DNA of 64,000 nucleotides from Lysinibacillus pakistanensis. Its GTDB lineage: Bacteria; Bacillota; Bacilli; Bacillales_A; Planococcaceae. Under the pieces are notes generated by a model, which was given only the letters and a program-made list of their open reading frames with translations, did not search any database and was not told the origin of the DNA. Within the stretch, counting starts at the first letter, position 1, and the number at the start of each line of letters is the position of its first letter. A program made the translations under genes and the position numbers. Of this stretch, positions 1 through 8,569 are shown piece after piece. Location of the stretch: assembly GCF_030123245.1 (NCBI RefSeq), contig NZ_CP126101.1:1052501-1116500 (forward strand). The letters run 5' to 3'.

Positions 1-685
1 CGGAAACAGCTTGTTCACCAACAGTAAATTGATATAAACCAAGTGAAAGTGACATATCACTAGCTTGAATCATTTGTTTGACGGTATCTTCTGTTAAACC
101 GAGCGCAGCCATTTTCTCCTCATCATATTTAAATGAGATTTGGTTAATGTGCTGACCAGTAATGGTTGCAGATGCAACACCATCAATTTTTTCGATTTTA
201 GGAAGGAGAATGTCTTCTACTGTTGATGTTAAATCAACAATATCTTCCTTAGAGCTACTAACTGATAATGCAACAACAGGCATCATATTCATGCTAATGG
301 CCATAATTGTCGGTTTTTCTGCACCCTCAGGTAGCTTTACATCATCTAAAGCTGATTCTAATTGTCGTTTTTTCTCATCCATATCAATTCCATAGTCGTA
401 TTCAACTTGAACTTGTGATACGTTGGATGAGGATGTTGAATAAACGGCTTTTACATCTTCTAAGCTTTCTACAGATTTTTCAAATGGTATGGAAAGCTCA
501 TTCATGACTTGTTCAGGAGTTGCGCCAGGATAGACACCCATCACAATTAAGTATGGAATCGAAATATCAGGAATGGATTCCATTTTCATTCGTGTTCCCG
601 AATAAATACCAGAGACAGTGATGATAATTGTTAGTAACCATACTGCCAATTTGTTTTTCAATACGAAATTAACTAAACCTTTCAC
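1..685 (-). CDS. RND family efflux transporter permease (partial, N-terminal part)
   Basis: Reads leftwards and runs off the window start, so only the first ~228 residues are present. The N-terminus has a short cytoplasmic start, one hydrophobic segment (LAVWLLTIIITVSGIYSG) and then the periplasm-type porter region with the RND signature YPGATPEQVMNE. This fits the AcrB/SwrC (YerP) family of proton-driven exporters for amphiphilic compounds. GTG at 685 is chosen because TAGGTG lies 5 bases upstream and gives the usual MKGLVNF start; GTG at 691 is an in-frame alternative. It is divergent from a TetR gene and shares an operator region with it, so it is probably repressed by that protein. Substrate unknown. 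Confidence 0.88.
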   Translation of the reverse strand, partial: MKGLVNFVLKNKLAVWLLTIIITVSGIYSGTRMKMESIPDISIPYLIVMGVYPGATPEQVMNELSIPFEKSVESLEDVKAVYSTSSSNVSQVQVEYDYGIDMDEKKRQLESALDDVKLPEGAEKPTIMAISMNMMPVVALSVSSSKEDIVDLTSTVEDILLPKIEKIDGVASATITGQHINQISFKYDEEKMAALGLTEDTVKQMIQASDMSLSLGLYQFTVGEQAVS

Positions 686-703
686 CTTCACACCTACCCT
701 TTA

Positions 704-756
704 TTGACTAACTAAATTCAATTATTTATACTAATGACTAATCGGTCATTTGTCAA
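704..756. promoter_or_regulatory. Divergent promoters and TetR operator between RND exporter and tetR
   Basis: Plus strand: TTGACT (704-709), 17-base spacer, TATACT (727-732), driving tetR. Minus strand: TTGACA (756-751), 17-base spacer, TAGTAT (733-728), driving the RND gene. A perfect 18-bp dyad, AATGAC-TAATCG-GTCATT (733-750), fills the spacer of the minus promoter and sits directly after the -10 of the plus promoter. One bound repressor would block both. Confidence 0.8.
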
Positions 757-784
757 CGAAATGCATTAGGAGAGAGAAAAAAAT

Positions 785-1618
785 ATGTTAAAAAAGCAAT
801 TAATAATGGAGAAAGCATTAGAATTGTTTTCTGAGCAAGGCTTTGAAGCTACATCTGTACAGCAAATAACGGAACGCTGTGGTATTTCAAAAGGAGCATT
901 TTATTTGTCCTTCAAAACAAAAGATGAGCTTGTTTTTTCAATGGTAGACTATTACTTACAACAATTTCTCATAGATATTGACCAGGTAGTCAGAGGCTCT
1001 TATAACAAAGATACTTTATTGGTTGAATTTTACAAAAGTATCTTCCAGGCCTTCAAAGCGCATTCAGCTTCTGCGCGTGTCTTTTTTAATGAGAAAATCT
1101 TTTTGTCAAAAAAAGAACTTTTTCATAAAATAACGGCTTATGAAGCAGAAATGTCTAAATCGATTATCTATATGCTGGAGCAGCTCTATGAGGATAAACT
1201 TCAAGAGACAAAATACGATGTTATGTATTGCATAAAAGGATTTATGAAGAGTTATGCAGAACTCTTTATTTTTTCTAATATGCCCCTTGATTTAGATCAA
1301 TTAGCTAAATCTCTAGCTGAAAAGACGGATATTATTGCACGTTTCACGACGATTCCCTTTATAACAGAAGACCTTGTTCAATTTGTATCCAAGCCTTGTG
1401 AACAGGAAATTTCAAAGGAAACCCTATTACAGCTGATGGAGCAACATATAAGTAATATGGAAGAATCCATTGAACGGGAATCGATGGTGCTTTTAAAAGA
1501 TCAAGTAGAAAACCCAACTTATAGTATGCCGATACTAAAAGGTTTGGTTGAAAATATACGTGTTGAACCAGCGTATAATTGGGTTGCCTATGTAATAGCC
1601 AAATATTTTAAAGTGTAA
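785..1618 (+). CDS. TetR/AcrR family transcriptional regulator of the RND exporter
   Basis: 277-residue protein with an N-terminal TetR helix-turn-helix at about residues 5-52 (TSVQQITERCGISKGAFYLSF, the GxxxGxxYxxF-type recognition helix) followed by a long helical ligand domain. At 277 residues it is longer than the usual ~190-220, with an extended C-terminal part of unknown role. Start ATG 785 has a GGAGAGAG ribosome site. Divergence from the RND gene and a palindromic operator in the shared promoter region argue that it represses both itself and the exporter and is released by a pump substrate; that role is inferred from layout. It ends in a strong terminator. Confidence 0.87.
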   Translation: MLKKQLIMEKALELFSEQGFEATSVQQITERCGISKGAFYLSFKTKDELVFSMVDYYLQQFLIDIDQVVRGSYNKDTLLVEFYKSIFQAFKAHSASARVFFNEKIFLSKKELFHKITAYEAEMSKSIIYMLEQLYEDKLQETKYDVMYCIKGFMKSYAELFIFSNMPLDLDQLAKSLAEKTDIIARFTTIPFITEDLVQFVSKPCEQEISKETLLQLMEQHISNMEESIERESMVLLKDQVENPTYSMPILKGLVENIRVEPAYNWVAYVIAKYFKV

Positions 1619-1622
1619 GGAG

Positions 1623-1665
1623 AGAATTGTTCACTTTTATTGTGAACAATTCTATTTTTTTATTT
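1623..1665 (+). terminator. Rho-independent terminator of tetR
   Basis: Perfect 12-bp stem (AGAATTGTTCAC / GTGAACAATTCT, 1623-1634 and 1642-1653) with a 7-base loop, followed by a T-rich run. Confidence 0.93.
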
Positions 1666-1930
1666 TGCACCTTTATTTCTAACGGAATGGATTGCAGTGC
1701 CTCTGGTGGACTATGAAAGTGTTCTTTATGCTACCAGCAAATTTAATTCTTATTGGTATTTCCCCTGTTATTGAAGTCGAGGTATTGCTTGAATATTTAG
1801 TATTTTTAGTTGCTACTAGATGAAGAATACTATTTAAGAATGAAGGATTTTAACTAACATAAAGATGCTCCTTTATCATGCTTTACTACTATATACGTAA
1901 AACGAAAGAAGAGGTTTCAAAAAATTAAAA
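1666..1930. other. Intergenic region, nothing recognised
   Basis: AT-rich stretch between two converging terminators (tetR and rnjA). No open frame with a ribosome site, no repeat and no RNA motif was seen. Confidence 0.5.
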
Positions 1931-1963
1931 AAAGAAGCTACGTAAAATTTACATAGCTTCTTT
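1931..1963 (-). terminator. Terminator of rpoY-rnjA
   Basis: Stem AAAGAAGCTA / TAGCTTCTTT (1931-1940, 1954-1963), with a T-rich tail on the minus strand just after the rnjA stop codon. Confidence 0.88.
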
Positions 1964-1970
1964 AAGAGGT

Positions 1971-3638
1971 TTAAACCTCCATAATAATAGGTAAAATCAT
2001 TGGTCGACGTTTTGTCTTTTCAAATAGGTAAGGCCCTAAGACGTCTGTAATTTCATTTTTAAGCTCAGTCCATTGAGGTGTTTTGCTTTGAATTGTGTCG
2101 TTTAGATGACGATTTAGCATTTTTTGAGCTTCGTTAATCATCGTTCCTGACTCACGCATATAAACAAATCCTCTTGAAATAATATCTGGACCAGAAACAA
2201 TTTTTTGATTTTCCATATCAACACTGACAACAACAATGACCAAGCCTTCCTCTGAAAGAATGCGTCGATCACGTAGCACGATATTGCCGATATCTCCAAT
2301 ACCATTGCCGTCAATGTATACATCGCCAGAAGGGATACGTCCTGCTATATGAGCTTCATTGGCGCTTAATGCAAGGACATCACCATTTTCCATAACGAAC
2401 GTATTTTCAAGTGGAACATCACAATCTTCTGCAAGATGTGTATGCATTTTTAACATACGGAATTCACCGTGGATAGGCATAAAGAATTTAGGCTTCATCA
2501 AGCGGAGCATCAGTTTTTGTTCTTCCTGAGAACCGTGTCCAGAGGTATGGATGTTATTTAGTGCACCATGAATAACCTCTGCACCTGCACGGAACAGTAA
2601 ATTAATAATTTTGTTGACACTTACTGTATTTCCAGGTACTGGTGAAGAAGAGAAGACAACTGTGTCACCAGGTTGAATTTGAATTTGACGATGTGTACCA
2701 TTGGCAATCCGTGATAGAGCTGCCATTGGTTCACCCTGAGAGCCTGTACATAAAATCATGACTTCATTAGCAGGAAGGCGATTAATGCTTTGGGCATCAA
2801 TAAAAGTATCCTTTGGTGCATTTATATAACCGAGCTCACGCCCAATTGTAATAGCATTATCCATTGAACGTCCAAAAACGGCTATTTTTCGTCCGTATTT
2901 TATCGCTGCATCTGTAGCCTGTTGTAAACGATGTATATTTGATGCAAATGTTGCAAAAATAATACGACTATCCACCTTACGGAATATTTCATCAATACTT
3001 TTTCCAACTGTACGTTCAGACATTGTGAAATTCGGTTTTTCAGCATTTGTACTATCTGAAAGTAAGCAAAGTACACCATCACGACCGATTTCTGCCATTT
3101 TTGTTAGATTAGCTGGTTCTCCTACAGGTGTAAAATCAAATTTAAAGTCACCAGTATGCACAATGTTTCCAGGTGGAGTTTTTACGACAATACCATAGGC
3201 ATCAGGAATACTATGTGTTGTTCTAAAGAAGCTAACAGAGGTTTTTCTAAATTTAACCACATCTTCTTCTTTAATTTCAATTAGCTTTGTAGTACGTAGC
3301 AAGCCATGTTCTTCTAATTTATTACGTAATAGGCCAAGTGCAAGCTTACCGCCATAAACAGGGATATTTACTTGGCGTAATAAATAGGGAATGCCACCAA
3401 TATGGTCTTCGTGGCCATGTGTAATAAATAAGCCTTTAATTTTGTCGACGTTACGTACTAAATACGTATAGTCTGGAATAACATAGTCAATGCCGAGTAA
3501 GTCGTCTTCTGGGAATTTTATGCCAGCATCAATCAAAATGATTTCATCTTGAAATTGAACGCCGTAAGTGTTTTTGCCGATTTCGCCCAGTCCGCCAAGT
3601 GCGAAAACAGCTGCTTGGTCATTTTTAACAAACTTCAT
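1971..3638 (-). CDS. rnjA: Ribonuclease J1
   Basis: 555 residues, the normal length for RNase J1. Metallo-beta-lactamase/beta-CASP fold: HGHEDH metal motif at residues 74-79, the TGSQGEP beta-CASP motif near the middle, and the HGEFRM motif later. The enzyme is a 5'-to-3' exo- and endoribonuclease for mRNA turnover and rRNA maturation in the cytoplasm. ATG 3638 is preceded by GGAGG, five bases downstream of the rpoY stop, so the two genes are co-transcribed as in B. subtilis (ykzG-ykqC). It terminates at 1931-1963. The B. subtilis paralogue rnjB lies elsewhere; the rpoY partnership supports J1 rather than J2. Confidence 0.96.
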   Translation of the reverse strand: MKFVKNDQAAVFALGGLGEIGKNTYGVQFQDEIILIDAGIKFPEDDLLGIDYVIPDYTYLVRNVDKIKGLFITHGHEDHIGGIPYLLRQVNIPVYGGKLALGLLRNKLEEHGLLRTTKLIEIKEEDVVKFRKTSVSFFRTTHSIPDAYGIVVKTPPGNIVHTGDFKFDFTPVGEPANLTKMAEIGRDGVLCLLSDSTNAEKPNFTMSERTVGKSIDEIFRKVDSRIIFATFASNIHRLQQATDAAIKYGRKIAVFGRSMDNAITIGRELGYINAPKDTFIDAQSINRLPANEVMILCTGSQGEPMAALSRIANGTHRQIQIQPGDTVVFSSSPVPGNTVSVNKIINLLFRAGAEVIHGALNNIHTSGHGSQEEQKLMLRLMKPKFFMPIHGEFRMLKMHTHLAEDCDVPLENTFVMENGDVLALSANEAHIAGRIPSGDVYIDGNGIGDIGNIVLRDRRILSEEGLVIVVVSVDMENQKIVSGPDIISRGFVYMRESGTMINEAQKMLNRHLNDTIQSKTPQWTELKNEITDVLGPYLFEKTKRRPMILPIIMEV

Positions 3639-3643
3639 GTTTG

Positions 3644-3853
3644 TTAAATTTCCTCCAAGACAAAGTTCGGACTTGCTTGTTCATAGGCTAAATAATTACC
3701 TTCAAGCAGTTGGATGAACTCGATATTGTAGTCTCGGTCTTTTAACTTTTGACGTACTTCACGTTCTGAAGTAGCTTCAAGGTATAGACTTTTAGTGTTT
3801 TCGCGAACTGGAATTTCATTTGCATTTTCTTGATAATAAACTTTGTAAATCAT
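3644..3853 (-). CDS. rpoY: DNA-directed RNA polymerase subunit epsilon
   Basis: 69 residues starting [19 protein letters not shown], the typical start of the YkzG/RpoY family (DUF1447). Epsilon is a small accessory subunit bound to RNA polymerase in Firmicutes. ATG 3853 is chosen because AAAGGAGAG lies 6 bases upstream; an in-frame upstream extension to 3907 has no ribosome site and does not resemble the family. It is the first gene of the rpoY-rnjA operon; the next start codon is five bases past its stop. No clear sigma-A promoter could be picked out upstream. Confidence 0.94.
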   Translation of the reverse strand: MIYKVYYQENANEIPVRENTKSLYLEATSEREVRQKLKDRDYNIEFIQLLEGNYLAYEQASPNFVLEEI

Positions 3854-4243
3854 AGTTTGCTCTCCTTTTATTGCGTACAATTTTATTGCACCTTTGACTA
3901 ATACCACACACGTACTACAAGAAAAAACAACGAATTTCTATTATTTATAACCAGAAATAAGGCGTTTGAAGTTCTTGTATCTCAGTGCTTCAAATGAGCA
4001 CAAATTGCTTCAATCAGCAAGGTAGTTGTAGCTGATAAAAGCTAAAGCCTCTGGTAGATATCACGAATTTTGATCAATTGTGCCTATAATTCAAAATTTG
4101 AATGTTTCGTTTCTTGCTATGAAAGCAATATGCTAAAGAAACAGCAACAAATATACCAAGGCGTTATTGATAAAAAGCAATGAGACAGTGGTTGCACATA
4201 GCCAAATAAATGCATTTCCTTTATATTATCATGCAGTTACTCT
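3854..4243. other. Intergenic region upstream of rpoY, nothing recognised
   Basis: About 390 bases. Must contain the rpoY-rnjA promoter, but no convincing -35/-10 pair was found. No open frame with a ribosome site or repeat was seen. Confidence 0.4.
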
Positions 4244-4277
4244 AAAATAAAGAAAAGCCCTTCAAATAATGAAGGGC
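4244..4277 (-). terminator. Terminator of the small-peptide gene
   Basis: Stem GCCCTTCA / TGAAGGGC (4257-4264, 4270-4277) with a 5-base loop; on the minus strand it is followed by TTTTCTTTATTTT. It starts 6 bases after the small gene's stop codon. Confidence 0.92.
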
Positions 4278-4282
4278 AAATG

Positions 4283-4354
4283 TTAGGCAATTGATTTTTT
4301 TCCGAGTATGCCGCGAAGTTGCTTCAATAATTTCCGTTTGAGTTTCTTCAGCAT
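4283..4354 (-). CDS. Putative 23-residue cationic amphipathic peptide
   Basis: A 24-codon frame (including stop) that starts MLKKLKRKLLKQLRG and ends GKKSIA. It has 9 basic residues (Lys/Arg), no acidic residue and leucines spaced for an amphipathic helix. TAAGGAG lies 9 bases before ATG 4354; a near-consensus sigma-A promoter is just upstream and a terminator directly follows, so the whole is a self-contained unit of about 120 bases. A second ATG (4361) in another frame would read into the terminator and is a worse choice. The product is not recognised. It could be a membrane-active or RNA-binding micropeptide, or the transcript could act as a small RNA. Role unknown. Confidence 0.66.
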   Translation of the reverse strand: MLKKLKRKLLKQLRGILGKKSIA

Positions 4355-4375
4355 GGCACATCACTCCTTAGGATC

Positions 4376-4404
4376 ATTATAATAAAAAATTGTGTCTATG
4401 TAAA
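4376..4404 (-). promoter_or_regulatory. Strong sigma-A promoter of the small-peptide gene
   Basis: Minus strand TTTACA (4404-4399), 17-base spacer, TATAAT (4381-4376). The predicted start lies just before or at the ribosome site, so the 5' leader is extremely short. Confidence 0.85.
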
Positions 4405-4451
4405 GTAATGAACCTTGAATCAATTATGCATTTATAGAAAGGAATTAAAAA

Positions 4452-5222
4452 ATGAAAAAAATTTTGTTTTTTGACGTAGATGGAACCCTCTATAATAGTA
4501 AAAAAATATTACCTGCATCCGCTAAAGAAGCGCTGTTTGAAGCACGTCGCCAGGGGTATGAAATTGCTATTGCAACAGGTCGTGCACCGTTCATGATTGA
4601 ATCTTTGTTAGAGGAATTGGCTATTGATACATACGTTACCTTTAATGGACAATATGTTGTTTACAAAGGTGAGGTTGTCTATACAAATGGTATTGAAAAA
4701 GATGAGCTTGCTAAAATTATTGCCTTTGGTGAGGCACGAAATGAGCCAGTAGTTTTTTTAGATGAAAAACGCATGATAGCGTCAGTTGGAAATAATCATA
4801 TGGTAGCGGAGTCTTTAAATACTTTAAAATATCCATATCCAGCATTAGACTCAACTTATTATATGCAGAATGCTGTTTATCAAACACTAATATTTATGGA
4901 AGAAAAAGATGAATCTTTATATTGTGAGACATTCCCGAATGTACAATTTGTCCGATGGCATCGTTATTCGTGTGATATTTTACCAAAGGGTGGCTCTAAG
5001 GCTGCTGGTATTGAAAAAGTACTTGAGAGAATGGGGATTACATTTGAGGATGCTGTAGCTTTTGGGGATGGTATTAACGATATAGAAATGCTTCAGGCTG
5101 TGGGGACAAGTGTGGCGATGGGAAATGGACATGAAAAGGTAAAGGCGATTGCTACACATATAGCTGATCATGTGGATCATGATGGCTTGGCAAAAATAAT
5201 GCGTAAGCTAGCTATTATTTAA
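4452..5222 (+). CDS. ykrA: Cof-type HAD family hydrolase (YkrA-like)
   Basis: 256 residues with the HAD motif I FFDVDGTLYNSK (nucleophile Asp8, acid/base Asp10), motif II IATGRAP near residue 40, and the C-terminal FGDGINDIEML motif that holds the magnesium aspartates. This is the Cof/YkrA class of sugar-phosphate or nucleotide phosphatases. AGGAATT precedes ATG 4452. It follows rnjA-rpoY as ykrA does in B. subtilis, but there the next gene is def; here a phosphonate locus intervenes. The substrate cannot be read from sequence. Confidence 0.9.
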   Translation: MKKILFFDVDGTLYNSKKILPASAKEALFEARRQGYEIAIATGRAPFMIESLLEELAIDTYVTFNGQYVVYKGEVVYTNGIEKDELAKIIAFGEARNEPVVFLDEKRMIASVGNNHMVAESLNTLKYPYPALDSTYYMQNAVYQTLIFMEEKDESLYCETFPNVQFVRWHRYSCDILPKGGSKAAGIEKVLERMGITFEDAVAFGDGINDIEMLQAVGTSVAMGNGHEKVKAIATHIADHVDHDGLAKIMRKLAII

Positions 5223-5233
5223 TGAAGAATTAA

Positions 5234-5287
5234 AAAGCAACTAGTTGGTGGAAGTAGTCTCAGCTAGCTGCTTTGCTTTGTTTTATT
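5234..5287. terminator. Bidirectional terminator between ykrA and deoR-type gene
   Basis: Imperfect stem AAAGCA-A-CTAGTTG / CAGCTAG-C-TGCTTT (5234-5246, 5262-5274) followed by GCTTTGTTTTATTT on the plus strand and an A-rich run upstream that gives a T-run on the minus strand. It serves two converging genes. Confidence 0.68.
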
Positions 5288-6047
5288 TATCTGTTTGAAC
5301 GAGTTTTATCTGTACACCCTCTTTTGTAAAATGCATGATAGTTTTTTTAGACAATGCACTATCGGTAATAATCGTATCTATTTCTTGCAGTGGGCAGACT
5401 TGAATGGCAACGTCCTTATTAAATTTTGTTGAGTCAGTTGCCAGAAAAACAGTTTGAGATATGGAAATAATTTGTTTTCTCGTGATGGCCTCCTCTAAAT
5501 TAAAATCAGAAATACCTTTTTCGATAGAAACGCCACTTGCACAAATAAAGGCTTTATTAATATTAAGATGATCAAAGCGGAAAAGGAAGTCGTTAGATGT
5601 AACAGATTTCTCAGAGTGTCGAATTTTCCCGCCAATAATAATTACTTCTACTTTAGAGCCAATCAGCTCAAAGGCTACAGGTAGTGAATTTGTAATGACT
5701 GTTAGTTTTTCTTTTTCTACTAGGAATGGAATCATTTGATATGTAGTTGTTCCACTATCTATAAAAATACAATCCCCATCCTGTACGTAGGATGCACAGG
5801 CTTTTGCGATAGCTATTTTTTCTGGTAGCTGTTCATGAAGTCGTTGATCGATTATTCCCTCAACTGGCTCAACATATTTTACACCTCCATAAAACTTCTC
5901 AATTTTCTTCTCCAGCACAAGCTGTTGGATATCGCGACGAATTGTTTCCATCGAAACGTTAAACTCTTTTGTGAGTGTTACTAATTTCACAACTTTATGT
6001 TCCCGTATAAACTGCAAAATATGTTGTTGCCTTTCTATCATAAACAT
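5283..6047 (-). CDS. DeoR/GlpR family transcriptional regulator of the phosphonate operon
   Basis: 254 residues. The N-terminal DeoR winged helix (residues ~1-57) has the family signature VSMETIRRDIQQL; the C-terminal DeoR sensor domain has the IFIDSGTTTYQM phosphosugar-isomerase-like loop that normally binds a phosphorylated ligand. ATG 6047 has AGAGGTG 5 bases upstream. It is divergent from the aminoethylphosphonate operon, so it is the likely regulator and an organophosphonate or phosphonoacetaldehyde-like effector is plausible; that is inference. Family members are usually repressors. Direct ATTTACTCAA repeats in the shared intergenic region are the candidate binding sites. Confidence 0.88.
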   Translation of the reverse strand: MFMIERQQHILQFIREHKVVKLVTLTKEFNVSMETIRRDIQQLVLEKKIEKFYGGVKYVEPVEGIIDQRLHEQLPEKIAIAKACASYVQDGDCIFIDSGTTTYQMIPFLVEKEKLTVITNSLPVAFELIGSKVEVIIIGGKIRHSEKSVTSNDFLFRFDHLNINKAFICASGVSIEKGISDFNLEEAITRKQIISISQTVFLATDSTKFNKDVAIQVCPLQEIDTIITDSALSKKTIMHFTKEGVQIKLVQTDK

Positions 6048-6066
6048 CACATCACCTCTACATTAT

Positions 6067-6129
6067 ATTTACTCAAAATAATCATAACTTTGTCAACAGT
6101 TGGTCAGAATTTACTCAACATTTACACAA
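6067..6129. promoter_or_regulatory. Three direct repeats, candidate DeoR operator
   Basis: ATTTACTCAA at 6067-6076 and 6109-6118, and ATTTACACAA at 6120-6129. Spacings are 42 and 11 bases, close to four and one helical turns, so all lie on one face of the DNA. They sit between the divergent regulator and the phosphonate operon. Confidence 0.6.
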
Positions 6130-6192
6130 AAACGCATTTTCCTTTACAAATTGTCACTATACTAAGGCTAAGAACTGAGAGAGGTGACCAAT

Positions 6193-6945
6193 TTGTTAGT
6201 ACTAAAAAATATCTCAAAAAGCTATAAAGATAAGAAAGTTTTAGTAGATATAAATATAACCATTGAATCAGGCGAAATTATTTCGTTATTAGGTCCAAGT
6301 GGTTGCGGTAAAACTACTTTGCTCAATATTATTTTAGGACTCACAGAGCAAACGGCTGGTCAACTTATCTACAATGGACAAGATATATCGAAGAACACCA
6401 TGCAAGAAAGAGGGTTTAATATTGTGTTTCAGGATTTTGCATTATTTCCTCATTTAAATGCATACGACAATATTGTCTATGGATTGAAAAATAAAAGCGT
6501 GCAAATGTCCAAGGAAGAGGTTCAGGAATATATTGATTTTCTAGAGTTGACACCGCATTTACACAAAAAGATTCACGAATTATCAGGTGGTCAAAAACAA
6601 CGTGTCTCCATTGCAAGAACACTTGTTATGCAGCCAAAAATTCTTCTGTTAGATGAGCCATTAAGTGCTCTAGATGGTGTCATTAAGGAATCTATAAAGG
6701 AGCGCATTAAATTGATTGCTCGTGAATTTAATTTGACGACTATTATTGTGACACATGATCCAGAGGAGGCACTAACTCTATCAGATAAAGTTTTAATTAT
6801 TAATGAAGGAACAGTTGCTCAATTTGGTACACCACAGGAAATCGTATCAGCTCCCAAAAATCAATTTGTTGAGGACTTTATCTTAAGACAGCTTCATATT
6901 AAGCGACACAACATCTATCAATTATTTGGAGAAACGTATGCTTAA
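6193..6945 (+). CDS. 2-aminoethylphosphonate ABC transporter ATP-binding protein
   Basis: 250 residues. Walker [10 protein letters not shown] (34-42), signature LSGGQKQR, Walker B ILLLDEPLSALD and H-loop VTHDPEEA are intact, and it belongs to the iron/spermidine/phosphonate-type importer ATPases. TTG 6193 is preferred because AGAGGTG lies 6 bases upstream; GTG at 6184 overlaps that ribosome site. It overlaps the permease gene by 8 bases. With the next two genes it forms an importer whose substrate is inferred from the co-transcribed phnW and phnX. Energises uptake at the inner face of the membrane. Confidence 0.88.
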   Translation: MLVLKNISKSYKDKKVLVDINITIESGEIISLLGPSGCGKTTLLNIILGLTEQTAGQLIYNGQDISKNTMQERGFNIVFQDFALFPHLNAYDNIVYGLKNKSVQMSKEEVQEYIDFLELTPHLHKKIHELSGGQKQRVSIARTLVMQPKILLLDEPLSALDGVIKESIKERIKLIAREFNLTTIIVTHDPEEALTLSDKVLIINEGTVAQFGTPQEIVSAPKNQFVEDFILRQLHIKRHNIYQLFGETYA

Positions 6946-8569
6946 AACGAATAAAATGATGAAAATAATTTTTCTGCCAATTCTATTATTTTTTCTATTC
7001 TTTTTAATAGTGCCATTACTTTATATGTTTTGGCAGTCTATTAAAATTGGAAATATTATTACCATTCAAAACTATTTAGATGCATTGAAAAATATAGAAA
7101 TCCGTAGATCTTTCTTCAATAGTTTTAAGGTTTCCTTTGCTGCATCGGTATTCACGACCATTTTAGCTTTTTTATTGGTCTATGCGATTCATTTTACAAC
7201 GATGCATCGCCATACGAAAAAGCTAGTACATATAGGAATCACGTTGCCCATGCTGTTACCAACCATCACCTATGGCTTTGTGTTGATTTATACATTTGGA
7301 AATCAAGGAATTCTTACAAAATTAATTGGACAGCCACTATTTACTGTTTATGGGTATAACGGCTTAGTTATAGGTTACGTATTATATACATTGCCAGTCG
7401 CTTTTATTTTAATGCAAAATTCTATGCAATATATAGATAAACGATTTTTACTAGTCTCCATGTTAATGCATGATCGTCCATTGCGGCGTTTTTATCATAC
7501 AGTTTTCCGTCCGATGCTAGGGACAATTGGTGGGGCATTTATTTTAACGTTTATTTTAAGCTTTACGGATTTTGGGATACCTGCATCAGTTGGCGGAAAT
7601 TACAGGGTGATTGCCACCGAACTCTATCAGGCTATGTTAGGTTCTATCGTGCATTTTGAGCGTGGAGCAGTTATCTCCGTGTTAATGCTGGTACCAGCTG
7701 TAATTGGAGTAGTTATGTTAACGATTTTAGAACGCTTTAATTTTCAATATAAACAGGCTGGACAAAGTGAACTTGTAAAGCACCGTCTACGTGACGGGTT
7801 GTTTACTGCTTATTCAATTGTCTGTGTAGTAGTGGTGTTTATTATTTTTTCAACAATGTTTATTGTTCCTTTTACAAAAGGCTATCCATATAACTTTAGC
7901 TTTACATTAGAGCATGTTCAAAATGTACTGTCGGAGCAAGATTTAACCAAGGTATATGCCAATTCACTTATCGTGGCAGTATTAACAGCCGTTTTAGGTG
8001 TAGCTATCACTTTTCTGTCCGCGCTTCTCAATGCAAGGACACCATTGAAAGGAAGAAAAAGCTTAGATCTTGCTTCCATGATTACGAACACAGTGCCAGG
8101 AATGGTGCTTGGTCTATCATACCTGTTTTTCTTTAATGGAAGTTCTTTAAAAGGGACATTCCTCATCATTATTGCCTGTAACATTGTGCATTTCTTTACA
8201 ACACCTTATTTAATGGCAAAAAATTCATTGCAAAAGATGGACCCTACATGGGAAGTGACTGCGGAGCTATTAAGGGATTCATGGTTAAAAACCGTTATAC
8301 GGATTATATTGCCGAATATTAGACCAACTATTTATCAAATGTTTAGCTACTATTTTTTAAATGCGATGGTCACAGTCAGTGGCGTTATTTTCCTTGTTAG
8401 CACAAAGACAATGCTTGTATCTACAAGAATAAAAGAGCTCCAGCATTTCGCTAAATATACCGATATTTTTGTACTTTCTATATTTATTTTATGTACGAAC
8501 CTCATTGTGAAATTAGGTTGTGACTATATAACAACACATAAAGAAAAAGTGAAGGAGATGTCAAAATGA
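6938..8569 (+). CDS. 2-aminoethylphosphonate ABC transporter permease (two fused permease domains)
   Basis: 543 residues with about 12 hydrophobic segments in two homologous halves, each carrying a binding-protein-dependent transport domain (EAA-type loops near residues ~165-200 and ~435-460). Such FbpB-like double permeases occur in iron and aminoethylphosphonate importers. ATG 6938 has GGAG six bases upstream, inside the ATPase 3' end. The last four bases overlap the binding protein start (ATGA), so translation is coupled. It forms the membrane channel with the ATPase as partner. Specificity is assigned from operon context. Confidence 0.88.
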   Translation: MLKTNKMMKIIFLPILLFFLFFLIVPLLYMFWQSIKIGNIITIQNYLDALKNIEIRRSFFNSFKVSFAASVFTTILAFLLVYAIHFTTMHRHTKKLVHIGITLPMLLPTITYGFVLIYTFGNQGILTKLIGQPLFTVYGYNGLVIGYVLYTLPVAFILMQNSMQYIDKRFLLVSMLMHDRPLRRFYHTVFRPMLGTIGGAFILTFILSFTDFGIPASVGGNYRVIATELYQAMLGSIVHFERGAVISVLMLVPAVIGVVMLTILERFNFQYKQAGQSELVKHRLRDGLFTAYSIVCVVVVFIIFSTMFIVPFTKGYPYNFSFTLEHVQNVLSEQDLTKVYANSLIVAVLTAVLGVAITFLSALLNARTPLKGRKSLDLASMITNTVPGMVLGLSYLFFFNGSSLKGTFLIIIACNIVHFFTTPYLMAKNSLQKMDPTWEVTAELLRDSWLKTVIRIILPNIRPTIYQMFSYYFLNAMVTVSGVIFLVSTKTMLVSTRIKELQHFAKYTDIFVLSIFILCTNLIVKLGCDYITTHKEKVKEMSK

